Assembly: GCA_026988435.1 (NCBI GenBank)
Contig: JALSLH010000083.1
Span: 78,558-142,557 of the forward strand
From: Methylophaga sp.
GTDB lineage: Bacteria > Pseudomonadota > Gammaproteobacteria > Nitrosococcales > Methylophagaceae
Direction: 5' to 3'
DNA length: 64,000 bases
Shown: positions 9,484 through 20,939 of the stretch, in pieces
Position numbering within the stretch: the first letter of the stretch is position 1
Layout: each line of letters starts with the position of its first letter
Translations under genes and position numbers: made by a program
Notes under the pieces: model-generated
Seen by the model: the letters and a program-made list of their open reading frames with translations, nothing else
Told to the model about the DNA's origin: nothing
Database searches by the model: none

Positions 9484-11004
9484 TTAAAAGAAACCAAGTG
9501 GGCTTGTACTGTAGCTAACCAATAAGTTTTTAGTTTGCTGATAATGATCAAGCATCATTTTATGGGTTTCACGGCCAATGCCTGATTTTTTATAGCCACC
9601 AAATGCGGCATGAGCAGGGTAGAGATGATAACAGTTCGTCCATACACGGCCTGCTTGAATGCCTCGGCCCATTCGGTATGCAAGGTTAGTATCGCGTGTC
9701 CATAAGCCTGCACCTAGCCCAAATTCAGTGTCATTGGCAATCGTTAGTGCTTCTGCTTCATCTTTAAAGGTTGTCACTGAAACTACAGGGCCAAAAATTT
9801 CTTCTTGGAAGATCCGCATATTGTTTGTGCCTTTAAATAAGGTGGGTTCAATATAGTAGCCAGAGTCAAATTCACCGCCAACTTGCGCGATATTTCCGCC
9901 AATCAAAAGTTCAGCACCTTCTTGTTTGCCAATTTCAACATAATCTAAGATTTTTTCAAATTGTTGTTGGGAGGCTTGTGCACCAACTTGGGTATCAGTA
10001 TCTAAAGGATTGCCACGAATGATTTTCTTAGAGCGCTCAATAACGATTGAAATAAACTCATCATAAATACTTTCTTGAATGAGTGCGCGAGACGGGCAGG
10101 TACAGACTTCACCTTGGTTAAAGAAAGCGAGTACAGCACCTTCGGCGGCTTTGCTAATATAATCATCTTCTTGTTGCATGATATCTTCAAAGAAGATATT
10201 GGGCGATTTACCGCCAAGTTCGACTGTAGAAGGAATTAAGTTATCTGCGGCGCATTTAAGGATATGTTGACCAACAGGCGTTGAACCTGTGAAGGCGATT
10301 TTTGCGATGCGTGTACTTGTCGCTAATGCTTCACCGGCTTCTCTGCCAAAACCGTTGACAATATTTAATACGCCCGGCGGTAATAAATCACCAATGACCT
10401 CCATTAGTTTTAAAATGGAAACAGGCGTTTGTTCTGCTGGTTTCATCACGATACAGTTGCCCGTGACTAAAGCAGGTGCTATTTTCCATGCCGCCATTAA
10501 TAGGGGGAAGTTCCAAGGAATAATTTGACCTACCACACCTAAAGGTTCGTGAAATTGGTAAGAAACCGTGGTTTCATCTATCTCACCCATTGTGCCTTCT
10601 TGAGCGCGCATACAGCCAGCATAATAACGGAAGTGATCCACACACAGTGGCACGTCAGCATTGAGTGTTTCACGCACGGCTTTACCGTTGTCCCACGTTT
10701 CTGCAACGGCCAACATTTCAAGGTTTTCTTCAATACGATCGGCAATCTTTAATAAGATGTTTGAGCGTTCGGTGACAGATGTTTTACCCCAAGCATCTTT
10801 GGCAGCATGTGCGGCATCGAGTGCTAAGTTAATATCTTCTTCAGTTGAGCGGGGGATTTCACAAAAACCTTCGCCCGTTACCGGAGTCACATTGGTAAAG
10901 TAATTACCTTTTACCGGAGCCTTCCACTCACCATTAATATAGTTACCGTAACGTTCTTTAAACGACACTACTGCCGCTTCTGTACCTGGATTTGCATAGA
11001 TCAT
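9484..11004 (-). CDS. exaC: NAD+-dependent aldehyde dehydrogenase, ExaC/AldB group
   Basis: This enzyme oxidises acetaldehyde and related aldehydes to acids. It has 506 residues and is closely like Pseudomonas ExaC in its N terminus ([14 protein letters not shown]). The cofactor and catalytic motifs are seen: [22 protein letters not shown], the general base in [12 protein letters not shown], and the nucleophile in [14 protein letters not shown], which has the ExaC-type double cysteine. A divergent AraC-type gene across a 147-base gap is the likely regulator. No PQQ alcohol dehydrogenase is in the window. Confidence 0.93.
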   Translation of the reverse strand: MIYANPGTEAAVVSFKERYGNYINGEWKAPVKGNYFTNVTPVTGEGFCEIPRSTEEDINLALDAAHAAKDAWGKTSVTERSNILLKIADRIEENLEMLAVAETWDNGKAVRETLNADVPLCVDHFRYYAGCMRAQEGTMGEIDETTVSYQFHEPLGVVGQIIPWNFPLLMAAWKIAPALVTGNCIVMKPAEQTPVSILKLMEVIGDLLPPGVLNIVNGFGREAGEALATSTRIAKIAFTGSTPVGQHILKCAADNLIPSTVELGGKSPNIFFEDIMQQEDDYISKAAEGAVLAFFNQGEVCTCPSRALIQESIYDEFISIVIERSKKIIRGNPLDTDTQVGAQASQQQFEKILDYVEIGKQEGAELLIGGNIAQVGGEFDSGYYIEPTLFKGTNNMRIFQEEIFGPVVSVTTFKDEAEALTIANDTEFGLGAGLWTRDTNLAYRMGRGIQAGRVWTNCYHLYPAHAAFGGYKKSGIGRETHKMMLDHYQQTKNLLVSYSTSPLGFF

Positions 11005-11044
11005 AATCTGTTCCCAACATTAGAAATATAAAACTGAATCATAA

Positions 11045-11109
11045 ACTAGCTAGTGGCTGTCGGGTTGATTATTATTCCTAAAAACTTGACTAAGCGTCCA
11101 AAATAGTCA
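11045..11109. promoter_or_regulatory. Candidate operators between exaC and its AraC-type regulator
   Basis: The divergent promoter region holds a perfect 10-bp palindrome ACTAGCTAGT (11045-11054) and an inverted repeat TGACTA-N11-TAGTCA (11087-11109). The second overlaps a possible -35 element (TTGACT) for the regulator. Operator function is an inference from position; AraC proteins more often use direct repeats. Confidence 0.35.
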
Positions 11110-11151
11110 GAGAATTAGTTTATTAGCTTTATTTTTAACGTGGTTACCGCG

Positions 11152-12087
11152 ATGAACGATACGCAAATAAATTTAGATAAAAGGCGCGAGAAGCGACATT
11201 TATTAATTGAAAATAAGGTTTCTTTTCAAGGGCCGGATTCTGAGTTAAGTATTTATGATACTTATCGCAGCGCATCACGTGTGGGCCTTGATGCGGATCA
11301 ATTACTTTTTTGTGGCATGGTGACGGGCAAAAAAGTGATGCATTCAGTGCATGAAGGATTAGAACTAGATCAGGTTTTTCTTCCGCATGAATCTTATGTT
11401 ATGTCACCGGGAGAATATGTTGAAATAGATTTTCCTGAAGCAAATGAAGCGCAACCAACAACCTGTTTGACGATTGAAATATCAAAAGAGCGAATAGAAA
11501 GTCTCTCTGAAAAGATGAGGGATATTACTCGGCTAGGAAAATTAGACCATGACTGGGAATATCAGCCCCATATTGTGCATACTCACCATACCGCTGCAAC
11601 GCAGCAATTATTAGAAAAACTAGTCTCTTTATTTACACACAATCACCCAGACAAAGAAATGATGGTTGATTTAGGTGTGTCTGAACTTGTAATTAGGCTG
11701 TTGAGAGAGCAAGGGCGTGAACAATTATTAAATTATAGCCGCCACAGTCCAGATGCGAGTGGAATCACGCTGGCGATTAATCAGCTAACCCAATATAGTG
11801 CATTGCCGCTGGATATTGATGCTTTATGTCGCTTAGCTTGCATGAGTCGGAGTAAACTTTACACTGAATTTAAAAAGCAGTTGGGTTGTTCACCAAGTGA
11901 ATATTTGCAACAACAACGTTTAAAAAAATCTGCAATACTACTCCAAGCAGGTAATAAGGCGAGTGAGGTTTGTTACCAAACAGGTTTTAATGATTTAAGT
12001 CATTTTAGCCGCCGGTTTTCGCAATTTTTTGGTCAGAGCCCGACGCAATATCGTAGTCATTATATAAGCAATAACGACAGTAAATAA
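11152..12087 (+). CDS. AraC-family transcriptional regulator (probable exaC regulator)
   Basis: The C-terminal 100 residues carry two helix-turn-helix motifs of the AraC family (LDIDALCRLACMSRSKLYTEFKKQLG and ASEVCYQTGFNDLSHFSRRFSQFFGQSPTQYR). The N-terminal 180 residues look like the AraC_N effector domain. The gene is divergent from exaC, so it may activate it in response to an alcohol or aldehyde. The ORF track begins at a GTG at 11140; the ATG at 11152 (MNDTQINL) is preferred as a standard codon, but neither has a good ribosome-binding site, so the start is uncertain by four residues. Confidence 0.85.
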   Translation: MNDTQINLDKRREKRHLLIENKVSFQGPDSELSIYDTYRSASRVGLDADQLLFCGMVTGKKVMHSVHEGLELDQVFLPHESYVMSPGEYVEIDFPEANEAQPTTCLTIEISKERIESLSEKMRDITRLGKLDHDWEYQPHIVHTHHTAATQQLLEKLVSLFTHNHPDKEMMVDLGVSELVIRLLREQGREQLLNYSRHSPDASGITLAINQLTQYSALPLDIDALCRLACMSRSKLYTEFKKQLGCSPSEYLQQQRLKKSAILLQAGNKASEVCYQTGFNDLSHFSRRFSQFFGQSPTQYRSHYISNNDSK

Positions 12088-12190
12088 GTTAGACAATATT
12101 AACGGTTATTGTTACGATGGCCGAGTGTTTTACTCGACTATTTTTACAATAGCCCAACACTGAAATAATACAAATTCAATAGGAGTCATT

Positions 12191-12790
12191 ATGAGCGTTT
12201 TAGTAACAAAAAAAGCCCCAAAATTCACAGCAGCAGCAGTCATGCCCGACAATACAATCAATGAAAATTTTTCATTGTCTGATTATAAAGGTCAAACGAT
12301 TGTTTTATTCTTTTACCCATTGGATTTCACCTTTGTATGTCCATCTGAAATCATTGCGCACCATCATCGTGTGGCAGAATTCAAAAAACGTGGTGTTCAA
12401 GTAATTGGTGTATCTATCGATTCACAATTCACTCATTTAGCATGGCGCAACACGGCCGTTAAAGATGGTGGTATCGGCCAAATTGATTTCCCATTAGTGG
12501 CTGACACTGATCATAAAATCATGAAAAAATATGGTGTTAAACATCCTGCAAGCATTGCTTTGCGAGGTTCATTCTTAATTGATCCAGAAGGCATTGTGCG
12601 TCATCAAGTCGTCAATGACTTACCCTTAGGTCGTGAAGTTGATGAAATGCTTCGTTTAGTTGATGCACTTCAGTTTCATGAAGAGCATGGTGAAGTGTGT
12701 CCAGCAGGTTGGAACAAAGGTGATGAAGGAATGAAAGCAGATGCTGCTGGCGTTGCTGATTACCTAGCAAAACATGGCGACGAATTATAA
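12191..12790 (+). CDS. Typical 2-Cys peroxiredoxin (AhpC/Prx)
   Basis: Peroxiredoxins reduce hydrogen peroxide, organic peroxides and peroxynitrite. The peroxidatic cysteine lies in FYPLDFTFVCPSE (about residue 50) and the resolving cysteine in EVCPAGW (about residue 170), the mark of the typical 2-Cys class. The 199-residue length is usual, and the C terminus (MKADAAGVADYLAKHGDEL) follows the family pattern. AGGAG lies upstream of the ATG. No AhpF is adjacent, so thioredoxin or another reductase would recycle it. It ends at a shared terminator with dksA. Confidence 0.95.
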   Translation: MSVLVTKKAPKFTAAAVMPDNTINENFSLSDYKGQTIVLFFYPLDFTFVCPSEIIAHHHRVAEFKKRGVQVIGVSIDSQFTHLAWRNTAVKDGGIGQIDFPLVADTDHKIMKKYGVKHPASIALRGSFLIDPEGIVRHQVVNDLPLGREVDEMLRLVDALQFHEEHGEVCPAGWNKGDEGMKADAAGVADYLAKHGDEL

Positions 12791-12817
12791 GCTAGCTCAT
12801 TATTTCTGATGCTCGCC

Positions 12818-12906
12818 GTCATCCCCGTAGCTTTAAGCGGGGATCTATTTAAGCTGCAATTATGTGATTTGTTGAGATTCTCGATTAAAACACTCGAGAA
12901 TGACGG
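12818..12906. repeat. REP-like palindromes downstream of the peroxiredoxin gene
   Basis: One unit GTCATCCCCGTAGCTTTAAG...GGGGATCT at 12818-12846 and an inverted, diverged partner (AGATTCTCG...CGAGAATGAC) at 12875-12904. It is the same arrangement as the pair near 7.03 kb, with compensating stem changes. Confidence 0.7.
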
Positions 12907-12949
12907 TGTGTAAAAATGGAAGTTATGATAAAGCTCGTTACTTATCCAT

Positions 12950-12981
12950 AAAAAAGCCCCGACTTGTCGGGGCTTTTTTTG
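12950..12981. terminator. Bidirectional Rho-independent terminator
   Basis: Stem AAAAAGCCCCGAC / GTCGGGGCTTTTT with a two-base loop, flanked by A and T runs on both sides. It serves both the peroxiredoxin gene and the convergent dksA. Confidence 0.93.
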
Positions 12982-13005
12982 TTTTACTGAATGAACTGAG
13001 TTTAT

Positions 13006-13428
13006 TTAAACGCGGTTCTTTTCACGAATTTCATCTAATGTTTTGCAATCAATACATAATGTAGCAGTCGGTCTAGCTTCAAGACGACGAATACCAATGT
13101 TGGTACCACATGATTCGCAGTAACCATAATCACCTTTATCGAGATCTTCAAGTGATTGCGTTATCTTTTTGACCAATTTGCGCTCGCGATCACGTGTGCG
13201 TAACTCGAGGGTAAATTCTTCTTCTTGTGAAGCACGATCATTAGGATCGGGAAAGTTAGCCGCATCATCTTGCATATGATGCACCGTGCGATCAACTTCT
13301 TCCATTAATTCGCTTTTCCACGATTCAAGAATTGTTCTGAAATGTGCGTATTGATCGTCGTTCATGTAATCCTCACCCTTTTTTTCTTCATAGGGTGTGA
13401 ATTTCCCATCAAACTGTGTAGAACCCAT
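13006..13428 (-). CDS. dksA: RNA polymerase-binding transcription factor DksA
   Basis: DksA enters the RNA polymerase secondary channel and, with ppGpp, retunes rRNA and amino acid promoters. The coiled-coil tip with its acidic motif is seen in [13 protein letters not shown], and the four-cysteine zinc finger in CESCG...LCIDCK. The 140 residues are close to the E. coli 151, lacking only part of the variable N terminus. The stretch [19 protein letters not shown] aligns with the E. coli start region, supporting this start. It is divergent from cbbY. Confidence 0.95.
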   Translation of the reverse strand: MGSTQFDGKFTPYEEKKGEDYMNDDQYAHFRTILESWKSELMEEVDRTVHHMQDDAANFPDPNDRASQEEEFTLELRTRDRERKLVKKITQSLEDLDKGDYGYCESCGTNIGIRRLEARPTATLCIDCKTLDEIREKNRV

Positions 13429-13542
13429 GTAAACCTCAAAATATGTTTTTCAAAATCAAGGGCGCATCTTATACCAGAAACTCCCTACGCGTGCAAAAAA
13501 TTTGTTATCATTTTACCCTATTTTCTAACTAAAAAGCGTGAT

Positions 13543-14304
13543 ATGACACAATTAAAAGCAGTTATTTTTGATGTAGATGGTACATTAGCCGAAACCGAAC
13601 GCGATGGACACCGTGTTGCATTCAATCTTGCATTCTCTGACGCAGGTTTAGATTGGAATTGGGATGAGGAATTATATGGTAAATTGCTAGCTGTAACAGG
13701 CGGTAAAGAACGTATTCGTTATTTCTTGTCTGAATTTAATCAAGGCTTTCAATGTGATGGTGACTTAGGCCAATTTATCGCATCATTACACGCAGAAAAA
13801 ACCAAACATTATGTGACATTATTAGAATCAAATGCGATTGCGTTACGACCGGGTGTGGTTAGATTAATAAATGAGATAAGAGAGCGCGGTTTGCGGTTGG
13901 CTATTGCGACAACAACTACGCCTGCTAATGTTACTGCATTAGTGACCAATACACTGGGTGCTGAAGCACTAAATTGGTTTGATTGTATTGCGGCGGGTGA
14001 CATTGTTCCCGCTAAAAAGCCGGCTCCTGATATTTTTGATTATTGCTTAGAGCAAATAGGCTTTAATGCAGATGAATGTTTAGTTTTTGAAGATTCTGCT
14101 AATGGCGTACTTTCATCTTGTGGGGCTAATATTCCAACTGTAGTGACGTTAAATAACTACACTAAAGATGATGATTTTAGCGGTGCTGTAACCGTATTAG
14201 ACCATTTAGGTGAAGCCGATCTAGCATGCACTGTTATTTCCGGCAAGAAGATAAGTGGCTCTTTTGTAACAGTAGATGATTTAAAACAGCTTCACGCGCA
14301 GTAA
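13543..14304 (+). CDS. cbbY: HAD-superfamily hydrolase, CbbY type
   Basis: CbbY proteins dephosphorylate sugar bisphosphates; xylulose-1,5-bisphosphate, a Rubisco inhibitor, is the known substrate in some phototrophs. The HAD nucleophile motif is FDVDGTLAETERDGH, followed by a cap with GGKERIRYFL, motif II ATTTTPAN, motif III KKPAPDIF and motif IV FEDSANG. The ORF track begins 67 codons upstream inside dksA on the other strand; the ATG at 13543 (MTQLKAVIFDVDG) gives the usual length of 253 residues. No Rubisco is in the window, so the substrate is uncertain. The next gene follows after eight bases. Confidence 0.88.
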   Translation: MTQLKAVIFDVDGTLAETERDGHRVAFNLAFSDAGLDWNWDEELYGKLLAVTGGKERIRYFLSEFNQGFQCDGDLGQFIASLHAEKTKHYVTLLESNAIALRPGVVRLINEIRERGLRLAIATTTTPANVTALVTNTLGAEALNWFDCIAAGDIVPAKKPAPDIFDYCLEQIGFNADECLVFEDSANGVLSSCGANIPTVVTLNNYTKDDDFSGAVTVLDHLGEADLACTVISGKKISGSFVTVDDLKQLHAQ

Positions 14305-14312
14305 AAATCGGT

Positions 14313-15479
14313 ATGCTTGCACAACGCGCGAAAGATATTACGCCATTTCATGTAATGGATATTCTAGCTCAAGCTAAAAAACTTGAGTCGCAAGGCAGAG
14401 ATATTATTCACCTAGAAGTAGGTGAACCTGATTTTGAAACGCCTCAACCCATTATTAATGCGGGGATTGCGGCACTCAAATCGGGCAAGACGCATTATAC
14501 GCCCGCACTAGGTTTGCCCGAGCTACGAGAAGCGATAGCTAACTGGTATCAGACACGTTATAGCGTGTCTATATCACCAGAACGGATTGTGGTTACCCCA
14601 GGAGCATCAGGTGCGTTAATGTTACTAATGGGCGCGTTGTTAGAACGTGATAACAAAGTAATGCTGGCCGATCCCGGTTATCCTTGTAACCGAAACTTTG
14701 CTCGGTTTGTTGAGGGCAAGGCGCAGTCTATTGCTGTGGATGCATCGAGTAACTATCAACTCACAGCTGACCATATAAACGAGCATTGGCATGACGATAC
14801 AGCGTTAGCACTCGTGGCATCACCATCAAATCCAACGGGCACAGTATTATCCCAACAACAATTAACGGATTTAGCGACAGCCGTGAAGGCAAAGAATGGT
14901 TATTTGGTTGTTGATGAGATTTATCATGGTTTGACATACGATGGTCTGGAAGCATCGACGGTTTTATCAGTCGATCAAAATGCCTTCGTAATTAATAGTT
15001 TTTCGAAATTCTTTGGCATGACGGGCTGGCGATTAGGCTGGCTAGTGGCACCAAAAGAATATGTGCCAGTGATGGATAGGCTGGCGCAAAATCTATTTTT
15101 AGCTGCCCCCACAATGTCTCAATATGCGGCATTATCAGCATTTAACGATGATACCCTTGCAATTTTGGAGCAGCGACGGCAAAAATTTGAACAACGCAGA
15201 AATACATTATTGCCTGCCCTACAAGATTTAGGGCTTGAAATAAAAGCTACGCCACAAGGCGCATTTTATATTTATGCTAAAGCCACACAGCTATTCAGTG
15301 ATAAAATATCGGATAGTATGACTTTAACAAAGCATTGGCTACAGCAAGCAGGCGTAGCCGTTACACCCGGCAATGATTTTGGTCAGCATCAAGCCGAGCA
15401 ATACATTCGCTTTGCTTATACCGCAGAACCAAGCCGGTTATTGGAAGCAATCGAACGCATTAAAACTTTAGGATATTAA
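14313..15479 (+). CDS. PLP-dependent class I/II aminotransferase
   Basis: This is a fold-type I aminotransferase of 388 residues. Seen are the N-terminal substrate-gating segment (DIIHLEVGEPDFETP), VTPGASGALMLL, SNPTGTVLS, VVDEIYHGLTYD, and the PLP-binding lysine in NSFSKFFGMTGWRLGW. The group includes aspartate- and alanine-type enzymes, and the substrate cannot be fixed from sequence. It ends directly against the icd start (TAA then ATG with no gap), which suggests translational coupling. A link through 2-oxoglutarate/glutamate is possible because icd makes 2-oxoglutarate. Confidence 0.88.
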   Translation: MLAQRAKDITPFHVMDILAQAKKLESQGRDIIHLEVGEPDFETPQPIINAGIAALKSGKTHYTPALGLPELREAIANWYQTRYSVSISPERIVVTPGASGALMLLMGALLERDNKVMLADPGYPCNRNFARFVEGKAQSIAVDASSNYQLTADHINEHWHDDTALALVASPSNPTGTVLSQQQLTDLATAVKAKNGYLVVDEIYHGLTYDGLEASTVLSVDQNAFVINSFSKFFGMTGWRLGWLVAPKEYVPVMDRLAQNLFLAAPTMSQYAALSAFNDDTLAILEQRRQKFEQRRNTLLPALQDLGLEIKATPQGAFYIYAKATQLFSDKISDSMTLTKHWLQQAGVAVTPGNDFGQHQAEQYIRFAYTAEPSRLLEAIERIKTLGY

Positions 15480-17708
<2,229 letters not shown>

Positions 17709-17721
17709 AAATGGAGATATA

Positions 17722-18168
17722 ATGCCTAACAAACAAATAGGTTCGGCAACATCGCAATTGCTTTTATGGGTATTAGTGATTATCAATAGCCTTGGATTAG
17801 CATGTTTATATTATCTAAATCAAAAGCCTATGGATAAAGATATTCCTAAGCTGATTGGCACATGGAGTGGTGAGAATGTCACCGTTTCTGATTCCAAGGG
17901 CTATAAAGAATGGGATAACAAAACAATTACAATAACCGAACAAAAAGATCGTCGTTTTCGTGGCACATTTACCTATGCCGATGGCACTAAAAACTTCTTC
18001 GGTGTAATTTATCCCGATAATATTTCATTTACTTGGGTTTCAACCCCGAGCAAAGGCTTTGTTCAGGGGCGAATTCTTGATGATAATACGATTGGTGCAT
18101 GCTACCTTGAGGCCTATGAACAAGCAACGGCAGGGTGTGCCACGCTTAAAAGAGAAAATAATAAATAA
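17722..18168 (+). CDS. Small membrane-anchored protein of unknown function
   Basis: This 148-residue product is not recognised. It has one N-terminal hydrophobic helix (LLLWVLVIINSLGLACLYYL) and then a mostly beta-strand-like domain with repeated short motifs (GTWSGENVTV, RFRGTFTYADGT, KGFVQGRILDDNT), reminiscent of a small lipocalin or barrel fold. Only two cysteines are in the exported part. It is 13 bases downstream of icd, so it is probably co-transcribed, preceded by GGAG. Orientation is likely N-in with the domain in the periplasm. No function is claimed. Confidence 0.7.
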   Translation: MPNKQIGSATSQLLLWVLVIINSLGLACLYYLNQKPMDKDIPKLIGTWSGENVTVSDSKGYKEWDNKTITITEQKDRRFRGTFTYADGTKNFFGVIYPDNISFTWVSTPSKGFVQGRILDDNTIGACYLEAYEQATAGCATLKRENNK

Positions 18169-18176
18169 ATTCTATT

Positions 18177-20054
18177 TTAAAGAGTATAGGTGGAAATCAA
18201 CTTTTTAAGATCGGCAGCAATCGTATTGATCTGGATGCTTGATTGACTGGCTTCATTAGCCTGAATAGCCGTTTCTTGTGCTGTTTCATTAATATCTGTG
18301 ACACTATTACTGATACTGGTTGAAATAGCACTTTGCTCTTCAGATGCCGTTGCAATACTGGTATTAAGATCAAATATTCTGCTTACTGTATTACTTATTT
18401 TGTCCAACTCCTGAGTTGCAGTGAGAGCATCAGTGGCGGTTAATGATGCACCAGCTGAACTGTCTTGCATAATGGAAACCGTGTTTTTTACGTTTGTTTG
18501 AAGGCTTTCGATAAAAGATTGTATTTGGGTCGTTGAATCTTGAGTACGACTTGCCAGTGTTCTTACTTCATCAGCAACAACGGCAAAACCTCGACCATGT
18601 TCACCTGCTCGGGCAGCCTCAATAGCCGCATTTAATGCGAGCAAATTTGTCTGTTCTGCAATCCCTCGGATAACATCAAGTACTGTACTAATATTTTGAC
18701 TGTCATCTTCAAGTTCCTTCGTTGCTTCAGCTGATGAGTGTAATTTGTCGGCTAAAGTACTTATTGATGAACCGACTTCTTCTATCGCAGATTTACCTTT
18801 TTGCACTGTTTCGTTTGCTTCCTCTGCCGCGTTAGCCGCAATATGAATATTGCTTGTTATTTCTTCAGTAGCATTGACCATTTGTTGAACTGCTTCTCGC
18901 ACATGATCTGATTTTTCTTGTTGGGAAGAAGCGAGTTGGTATGTTTGTTTTGCAATCTCTGTGTTTTCGTTAGAGACTTGTTCTAGGTTGTCAGAAAAGG
19001 CAGGTATTTGGCGAAAGGTTTCTTTTAGACTTGCTACAAATTGATTAAATAGTCGGGCAATGTCGGTTACTTCATCTTCACCCTCGATATTGAGCGATGC
19101 TGACAAATTACCTGAGCTCATCACTACTTGATTTAAATGGTCTTTGATGATGCCTAAACGTGCATTAATTGATCTAGAAATAAATACGATTGATGCAACA
19201 ATTAAGAACATAAAGAAAGCGGTGAGTATTAATAATTTGCTATAAAGCTGTGTTGTTTGACTATCAATAACTGTAGACAATTCATTGGTTAGGGAATTAA
19301 AAATATCTTCTGTTTGATGAACATTATTGCGCATTTCACCATGTAACCCTGTTTTTGGTGTAAGACCTAACTTGAGATAGCCTTTAGTAAGATCTAAAAA
19401 CATGGATTGATGGGCATTCATCTTTGTAGAAATCAATTTTTTATCGGTATAACTGAGTGTTGATTCTTGTAGGTGTTGATTAAAAACGGCATAGTTTTTT
19501 TGGAACTTGCCAATATATTTTTCTAGTTTTCGTAACATAAAGTCTTTTTCATTACGACGGAGCATAAGCATATCGGCAATTAACTGGATTGCAGCTGTCT
19601 CTTTTAATTTTGCTTCGGCATCATGTACCGAGGCTCGTAACTGACCACGCAAACCTGATTTGGGGGTTAAGCCAATATCCTGATTAATTTTAATCACATT
19701 ATCAAAAGAGCGATTATAGTCATTTAAGTATTCGATTAATAAACTCAAGTCATCAGCTTTATTGAGCTTAAGCGCGTTTAAATTGTTTTGAACTAAGTGA
19801 ATATCGTCTATTAATGTATCAAAATTATGGGTGAATTTTTGTTGGTATTTAAGATCAAGGCGTGCAAGAAAATCTTTTTCATTTCTACGTAAGGTTAGCA
19901 TGTCTGACTTACTTTTTTGAACTAAAATAAGCGTTTCATCCAATAATTTTATCGTGGAGAATGAGTTAACTGTAACCGCGGAAAGTGCAATAAGACAGAT
20001 GATAGTCAATGCGGCTAAACCATATAGTTTTTGTTTTATTGTTATATTTTTCAA
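18177..20054 (-). CDS. Methyl-accepting chemotaxis protein with HBM-type sensor domain
   Basis: A transmembrane chemoreceptor of 625 residues: TM1 near 10-30; a periplasmic helical bimodular (HBM) region of about 240 residues in which LRRNEKDFL and TPKSGLRG-like motifs occur twice; TM2 near 275-295; HAMP; and the signalling hairpin with [38 protein letters not shown] receptors known from Pseudomonas sense organic acids. The start is a TTG at 20054 with AAGGA seven bases upstream. No C-terminal CheR/CheB tether pentapeptide is seen. No other chemotaxis genes are nearby. Confidence 0.93.
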   Translation of the reverse strand: MKNITIKQKLYGLAALTIICLIALSAVTVNSFSTIKLLDETLILVQKSKSDMLTLRRNEKDFLARLDLKYQQKFTHNFDTLIDDIHLVQNNLNALKLNKADDLSLLIEYLNDYNRSFDNVIKINQDIGLTPKSGLRGQLRASVHDAEAKLKETAAIQLIADMLMLRRNEKDFMLRKLEKYIGKFQKNYAVFNQHLQESTLSYTDKKLISTKMNAHQSMFLDLTKGYLKLGLTPKTGLHGEMRNNVHQTEDIFNSLTNELSTVIDSQTTQLYSKLLILTAFFMFLIVASIVFISRSINARLGIIKDHLNQVVMSSGNLSASLNIEGEDEVTDIARLFNQFVASLKETFRQIPAFSDNLEQVSNENTEIAKQTYQLASSQQEKSDHVREAVQQMVNATEEITSNIHIAANAAEEANETVQKGKSAIEEVGSSISTLADKLHSSAEATKELEDDSQNISTVLDVIRGIAEQTNLLALNAAIEAARAGEHGRGFAVVADEVRTLASRTQDSTTQIQSFIESLQTNVKNTVSIMQDSSAGASLTATDALTATQELDKISNTVSRIFDLNTSIATASEEQSAISTSISNSVTDINETAQETAIQANEASQSSIQINTIAADLKKLISTYTL

Positions 20055-20207
20055 GGCTTTTTCCTTAGTTCACTAAATTATTAAAAATTCGATATTAATA
20101 GTATCGTCATCAATATTGGATCCTTTAGGAATAATAGTCATCACCAACGGAGATTTTAGGTATAAGAACGTGTACTAGATTGTGATTGAAAAATAATTTG
20201 GGAAAGT

Positions 20208-20939
20208 CTAATTCTTAAAGTTATCCAAATATAGCGCAGTGGCTCCTGCTACGGCAGCAGGAATCACCAAAAAGTTCACAAAAGGAATCATGGTTGCTGC
20301 CAGTGTCGCACCACCAAATCCTAAGGCGAGTGAACGTTTTTGTTGCAATAATGCGCGCTGTGCAGGGAATTTTAGTAGATGATTTCCCATTGGATAATCA
20401 TGATAATCAAGTGCTAACATCCAGCTTGAAAAGACGATCCATAATACTGGAGCGATGATATTTAGCACCGGTATCCACGAGAAAATAAACAGCGGTACCA
20501 TCCAAAGTAATACATATATTAACTTGCGAATTTCATTCCATAGTAATTTTGGGGCATCTTTTAAGATTTCCTTAAATGAAAGACTGGGTGGTGTTTCGCC
20601 TAATAGTTTTGTTTCTACGGCTTCGGCTAATACACCATTAAATGGTGCGGCTAATAGATTGGCGATAATCGAAAAGCTAAAGAAGACGATTAAAATAAGT
20701 AAACCTGCAAATAAAGGCCAAATAAGCCACATTACCCAGCTTAGTAGCCATTCGGGTATCCACGTTGGAATAAAGCTGTTTATCCATTGGTCAAATTTGC
20801 TCACGCCTAGCCAAATAGCGAAGCTGAATAGTAGGGTGTTGATAGCCATGGGAATATACGCAAAGCGGCGAATACCTTTTTTGTGGATTAAAGAAAAACC
20901 TTTCAATAAATAGCCTGCGCCTTTAAATAATTCATTCAC
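20208..20939 (-). CDS. cysZ: CysZ/EI24-family sulfate transporter
   Basis: CysZ imports sulfate across the inner membrane for cysteine synthesis. The 243 residues include four hydrophobic stretches and the family motifs IIANLLAAPFNGVLAEAVE and LDYHDYPMGNHLLKFPAQR, followed by LGFGG. Its start overlaps the stop of the FGGY kinase by four bases (ATGA), so the two are translationally coupled, an unusual partnership. No cys genes of sulfate reduction are in the window. Confidence 0.88.
   Translation of the reverse strand: MNELFKGAGYLLKGFSLIHKKGIRRFAYIPMAINTLLFSFAIWLGVSKFDQWINSFIPTWIPEWLLSWVMWLIWPLFAGLLILIVFFSFSIIANLLAAPFNGVLAEAVETKLLGETPPSLSFKEILKDAPKLLWNEIRKLIYVLLWMVPLFIFSWIPVLNIIAPVLWIVFSSWMLALDYHDYPMGNHLLKFPAQRALLQQKRSLALGFGGATLAATMIPFVNFLVIPAAVAGATALYLDNFKN

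Noticed and set aside
13342-13542. ORF track extension of cbbY by 67 codons
   Set aside because: It lies over the 5' part of dksA on the other strand, and the HAD family starts at the MTQLKAVIFDVDG methionine.
20455-20913. 152-residue plus-strand ORF opposite cysZ
   Set aside because: It is an antisense shadow of cysZ with no ribosome-binding site or domain.
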